Source of the DNA: Candidatus Atribacteria bacterium
GTDB lineage: Bacteria > Atribacterota > Atribacteria > Atribacterales > Caldatribacteriaceae
Direction of reading: 5' to 3'
Assembly: GCA_029982105.1 (NCBI GenBank)
Contig: JARRCQ010000060.1
Span: 1 to 8,332 of the forward strand
DNA length: 8,332 nucleotides
Positions 5,868 to 8,332 of this stretch are shown piece after piece (positions within the stretch are counted from its first letter, which is position 1; each line of letters begins with the position of its first letter). The notes beneath the pieces were generated by a model. That model saw nothing but the letters and a program-made list of their open reading frames with translations, ran no database searches and was not told the DNA's origin. Position numbers and translations under genes: made by a program.

Positions 5868-7188
5868 AAGTTTTTTCCTCCTCTAGGGGTAAAAGTAATT
5901 GGTGAGCAAAAAGTGGAGCCAGGTAAAAAGAACCAGCCACCACTAAAGGTAGTTTCCGCTCTTGAGCATGCTGAAAAGCTAACTCTCGAGCCTGAAAAAG
6001 GTCTTTAATTATTTCTGTTTTTATGCCCTCTCCTTCCAAATAAGGAGATATTACCTGGGGAAGGAGAGCTTTAGGATTTAAGGGTAAAGTCAAAAAGACG
6101 TAAGAAGCAAAATCTTTTAATTCCCGAGCTATACCTGGATAGTCCTTCCCTTCTAAAAGACCGAGCAAAAATATCGCTTTTTCCACTCCTAAAAAACTTC
6201 GGAGAGTCTCAATCAGCTGAGAAAAAGAGGCTTGATTGTGAGCTACGTCAAACACCACTAAAGGCTCGGGGGAGATAATCTGAATTCTACCCGGCCAGTA
6301 GAGATCCTTCAGTGCTTTATTTAGTTTCTCCTGGTAAAAAGGTAACCCCCATTCCCGAGCAGCCAAAAATGCAGTGAGGAGATTAGTTACCTGATGGTCT
6401 CCTAAAAGAGAAAGATGAGAGATACCCTCTCCCCAGTCCTTTACCGAGAAAGAAAGCAAGGAACCGTTTTCTCCTCGAGATAAAATTTGCCACTGGCATT
6501 CCTTTGTTACTTCACTAACCGGTGCGCCTCTTTCTTGCGCCTCTTTTACAATAGTTTCTTGAGCTTCTTTCTCTTGAGGGGAAAGAACTAATTTAATCCC
6601 TTTTCTTAAAATCCCCGCCTTTTCTCGGGCAATGGCGGAAAGAGTATTCCCCAAGATTTCCGTATGGTCAAAGCTAATAGGAGTGATGACGGTAAGTTGA
6701 GGCTCACAAATGTTGGTAGCATCCAATCTTCCCCCTAACCCCACTTCTATGACCGCTACATCCACTTTTTGTCGGGAAAAATACAGGAAAGCTAAAGCTA
6801 CCGATACTTCAAAATAAGTGGGTCTACCCCAGGGAGAGCTGTTCATTTCCTCTACTACCGGCTTTATTTCCTCCACCAATTGTGCTAAGTCCGAAGCTGG
6901 AATCAGATTACCACCTAAGCGGATTCTCTCTCTAAAAGTTAAAAGGTGAGGTTTGGTATAAAAACCACACTTCCATCCCCAGGCTAAAAAGAGGCGCTCT
7001 AAAAAATAAGCAGTGCTACCTTTCCCTTTGGTTCCGGCCACCAGAATAGAAGGAAAATCATTCTGAGGGTTACCTAACCTATTTACCAGCTCTCTCATTC
7101 TATCTAATTTCAAATCAGAATAAGAAAAGTTAATTTTTTCGTAGTTTATCAAGCCATAGAGATATTTTACTGCTTCTTCGTAAGTCAA
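5842..7188 (-). CDS. folC: Folylpolyglutamate synthase (possibly bifunctional with dihydrofolate synthase)
   Basis: Cytoplasmic ATP-dependent ligase that adds glutamates to tetrahydrofolate; many bacterial FolC proteins also make dihydrofolate from dihydropteroate. The 448 residues fit the Mur-ligase-like family. Visible motifs in order: P-loop GTKGKGST (52-59); KPHLLTFRERI (79-89), the folate loop; VGLGGRLDATN (149-159); and FDHTEILG (173-180). Then come the lysine of REKAGI (188-193), which is carbamylated in this family, and DVAHNQA (314-320) in the C-terminal domain. The P-loop has Lys where bacterial enzymes usually have Asn (GTNGKGS). The Lys form is also known from eukaryotic FPGS, so activity is not in doubt. 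The start is a TTG at 7188 with AGAGGGAG (7194-7201) 5 nt upstream; the next in-frame ATG (codon 31) would remove conserved sequence. Only 21 bp separate it from the oxidoreductase gene before it, and it overlaps the methyltransferase gene after it, consistent with a folate one-carbon operon. Confidence 0.93.
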   Translation of the reverse strand: MTYEEAVKYLYGLINYEKINFSYSDLKLDRMRELVNRLGNPQNDFPSILVAGTKGKGSTAYFLERLFLAWGWKCGFYTKPHLLTFRERIRLGGNLIPASDLAQLVEEIKPVVEEMNSSPWGRPTYFEVSVALAFLYFSRQKVDVAVIEVGLGGRLDATNICEPQLTVITPISFDHTEILGNTLSAIAREKAGILRKGIKLVLSPQEKEAQETIVKEAQERGAPVSEVTKECQWQILSRGENGSLLSFSVKDWGEGISHLSLLGDHQVTNLLTAFLAAREWGLPFYQEKLNKALKDLYWPGRIQIISPEPLVVFDVAHNQASFSQLIETLRSFLGVEKAIFLLGLLEGKDYPGIARELKDFASYVFLTLPLNPKALLPQVISPYLEGEGIKTEIIKDLFQARELAFQHAQERKLPLVVAGSFYLAPLFAHQLLLPLEEEKTYVDSSRKN

Positions 7189-7193
7189 TGTCG

Positions 7194-7201
7194 CTCCCTC
7201 T
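7194..7201 (-). promoter_or_regulatory. Ribosome binding site that supports the TTG start of folC
   Basis: AGAGGGAG on the minus strand lies 5 nt upstream of the TTG at 7188. It lies within the 21-bp gap after the stop of the preceding gene, and no other start codon in reach keeps the conserved FolC N-terminus. Confidence 0.65.
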
Positions 7202-7209
7202 TTTCCCCT

Positions 7210-8073
7210 TCAGTATTCTTCTGGCAACTTCTGCAGCACCTCATAAGAGAACACCGGCCCCTCCTGGCAAACGTAGAAAGGCCCAATATTACATCGACCA
7301 CATTTTCCTAAACCACACTTCATTCTCATCTCTAAAGTAGTGATGATCTGAGAAGGAGAAAAAGCCATTTCTAGAAGAGATTTGATGGTAAATTTTATCA
7401 TAATCGGTGGCCCGCAAACTATACTTTTCCACTCCTTCGCCTCTACCTTTACCTCTTCTTTTAACACTTGAGGCACTAACCCTACTCTTCCCTTCCAGGA
7501 GTTATTTCCCCGGTCTACAGTAACGAGAAGATGAAGGTCTTTTCTTTCCTGCCATTTTTCTAACTCCCACTTAAACACCAAATCTTCTGGACTCCTAGCC
7601 CCATAAAGGATGAACACCTCTCCAAACTCTTCTCGGTGTTGGGGAGAAAGAACATAGTTAATGAGAGAACGCAAAGGAGCCAACCCAATCCCCCCTCCCA
7701 CAAAAAGGAGATTGCGGTTTTTTAATTCCTCTAAAGGAAAACCATTTCCATAGGGGCCTCGCACTCCTATTTTCTCTCCTTCTCCTAAGCGATGTAGAGC
7801 TGTAGTTACCGTACCTATCCTTTTAATACTGAACTCCAAAATTCCCTCAGTGGTGGGAGAAGAAGTGATAGAAAAAGGAGCTTCTCCTCTCCCGGGAACA
7901 AACACTTCAGCAAACTGCCCAGGGAGATAGGAAAATAGCGAGTCTCCTTGCAAGCGAAAAGTCTTAATATCTCTGGTTTCCTCGATAATTTCTACTATAG
8001 GTAAAAGAAGAGGTAGATAAGGATTATTAACTTCAAGCTCTGAGGCGGTCAATTTTTTCCACCATCCTCTCAA
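7210..8073 (-). CDS. FAD/NAD(P)-binding oxidoreductase with [2Fe-2S] cluster, HydG/AsrB type
   Basis: Electron-transfer flavoprotein that passes electrons between NAD(P)H and iron-sulfur partners. An FAD-binding barrel fills about residues 22-115, with PGQFAEVF (51-58), EAPFSITS (64-71) and GVRGPYGNGFP (103-113). The NAD(P) domain follows, with FVGGGIGLAPLRSL (124-137) and CGPPIMIKF (220-228). The C-terminus carries four cysteines, 253, 258, 261 and 269, spaced C-x4-C-x2-C-x7-C, which bind [2Fe-2S] in the PyrK/HydG/AsrB group; the tail EGPVFSY is typical of AsrB and HydG. The longest frame starts at a TTG (8073), but its AGGA-type site is only 3 nt away. A TTG at 8052 has GGTGG 6 nt upstream and may be the true start; conserved sequence begins only near NPYLPLL (17-23). 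It overlaps the end of the iron-sulfur gene upstream. Neither hydrogenase subunits nor AsrC follow, so the final partner is unknown. Confidence 0.88.
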   Translation of the reverse strand: MRGWWKKLTASELEVNNPYLPLLLPIVEIIEETRDIKTFRLQGDSLFSYLPGQFAEVFVPGRGEAPFSITSSPTTEGILEFSIKRIGTVTTALHRLGEGEKIGVRGPYGNGFPLEELKNRNLLFVGGGIGLAPLRSLINYVLSPQHREEFGEVFILYGARSPEDLVFKWELEKWQERKDLHLLVTVDRGNNSWKGRVGLVPQVLKEEVKVEAKEWKSIVCGPPIMIKFTIKSLLEMAFSPSQIITTLEMRMKCGLGKCGRCNIGPFYVCQEGPVFSYEVLQKLPEEY

Positions 8074-8332
8074 TAGCCTCTCTAATATCCCAGTTAACCG
8101 GGCATTTCTCTACGCACACCCCACAACCTACGCAGGCAAAGTTTCCCTCTCGCTTTGGAAAATAAGAAAATTTGTGCATCACTCTTTGCCTTACTCGCTC
8201 TTTTCCTGTGGGGCGGGGGTTATGAAAAGAAGCATGCAGAGTAAATTTAGGAAACATACAGCTATCCCAACTGCGAAGCTGAAACCCTTTTAATCTTCCT
8301 TCTATACTCAAGTCAAAGCAATAACAAGTAGG
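8033..8332 (-). CDS. Iron-sulfur electron-transfer protein, HydB/AsrA type, C-terminal part; gene runs off the right edge
   Basis: The frame stays open to the window edge. Residues PTCYCFDL read upstream of the TTG at 8311, and they belong to the family, so that TTG is not the real start. Visible features in order: the PTCYCF segment that directly follows the first ferredoxin-like cluster; then WDSCMFPKF, FHNPRP and KERVRQRVMHKFSYFP. A complete CVGCGVCVEKCP motif for a [4Fe-4S] cluster comes next, then DIREAIERM near the end. This order is that of sulfhydrogenase beta subunits (HydB) and anaerobic sulfite reductase subunit A (AsrA). Such proteins shuttle electrons between the flavoprotein and a catalytic subunit. 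The partner flavoprotein gene overlaps its 3' end by about 20-41 bp, depending on that gene's start, as expected for a tight pair. Roughly two thirds of the protein lies outside the window. Confidence 0.85.
   Translation of the reverse strand, partial: PTCYCFDLSIEGRLKGFQLRSWDSCMFPKFTLHASFHNPRPTGKERVRQRVMHKFSYFPKREGNFACVGCGVCVEKCPVNWDIREAIERMVEKIDRLRA

Noticed and set aside
5998..7035. Variant FolC P-loop (Lys in place of Asn) as evidence of lost activity
   Set aside because: The Lys form of this loop is found in eukaryotic folylpolyglutamate synthases, and the other catalytic motifs are intact, so it is a normal variant.
7210..8332. Anaerobic sulfite reductase operon asrABC
   Set aside because: The A- and B-like proteins fit, but the gene after the flavoprotein is folC, not the sirohaem subunit AsrC. 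The pair is equally like HydB/HydG of hydrogenases, so no specific symbol was given.

Overview
The window is AT-rich bacterial DNA, densely packed with genes and with strong AGGAGG-type ribosome binding sites and frequent TTG starts. No rRNA, tRNA, CRISPR array or insertion sequence was seen. The gene content suggests an anaerobic bacterium that takes up sugars and runs tetrahydrofolate-based one-carbon metabolism of the Wood-Ljungdahl type. An uncultivated anaerobic phylum such as Atribacterota or Aerophobota would fit, but this placement is a guess from gene content; no marker gene is present.

Left block, plus strand (1-3230). It opens with the C-terminal end of a uroporphyrinogen decarboxylase-family (URO-D fold) protein. 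Then comes a CUT1-type sugar ABC importer: a secreted solute-binding protein, a MalF-like permease and a MalG-like permease. A strong stem-loop lies between the binding protein and the permeases, and the two permease genes overlap by 4 bp (ATGA). No ATPase gene is present, so the motor subunit must be encoded elsewhere.

Right block, minus strand (8332 down to 3347), probably one transcription unit or two adjacent ones. In order of transcription it holds: the C-terminal part of an iron-sulfur protein of the HydB/AsrA type; its FAD/[2Fe-2S] partner of the HydG/AsrB type; a folylpolyglutamate synthase (FolC); a methyltetrahydrofolate methyltransferase resembling AcsE; a secreted protein of unknown function; and a cytoplasmic protein of unknown function. 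FolC makes polyglutamylated folate, and the methyltransferase would pass the methyl group of methyl-THF to a corrinoid protein. The HydB/HydG pair would move electrons between NAD(P)H and an unseen partner. Neither hydrogenase subunits nor a sulfite reductase catalytic subunit follow the pair, so its link to the folate genes is the most interesting functional question here.

The two blocks converge on a 116-bp AT-rich intergenic stretch (3231-3346) with no convincing terminator. The two unknown genes at 3347-5016 are the least explained part of the window.
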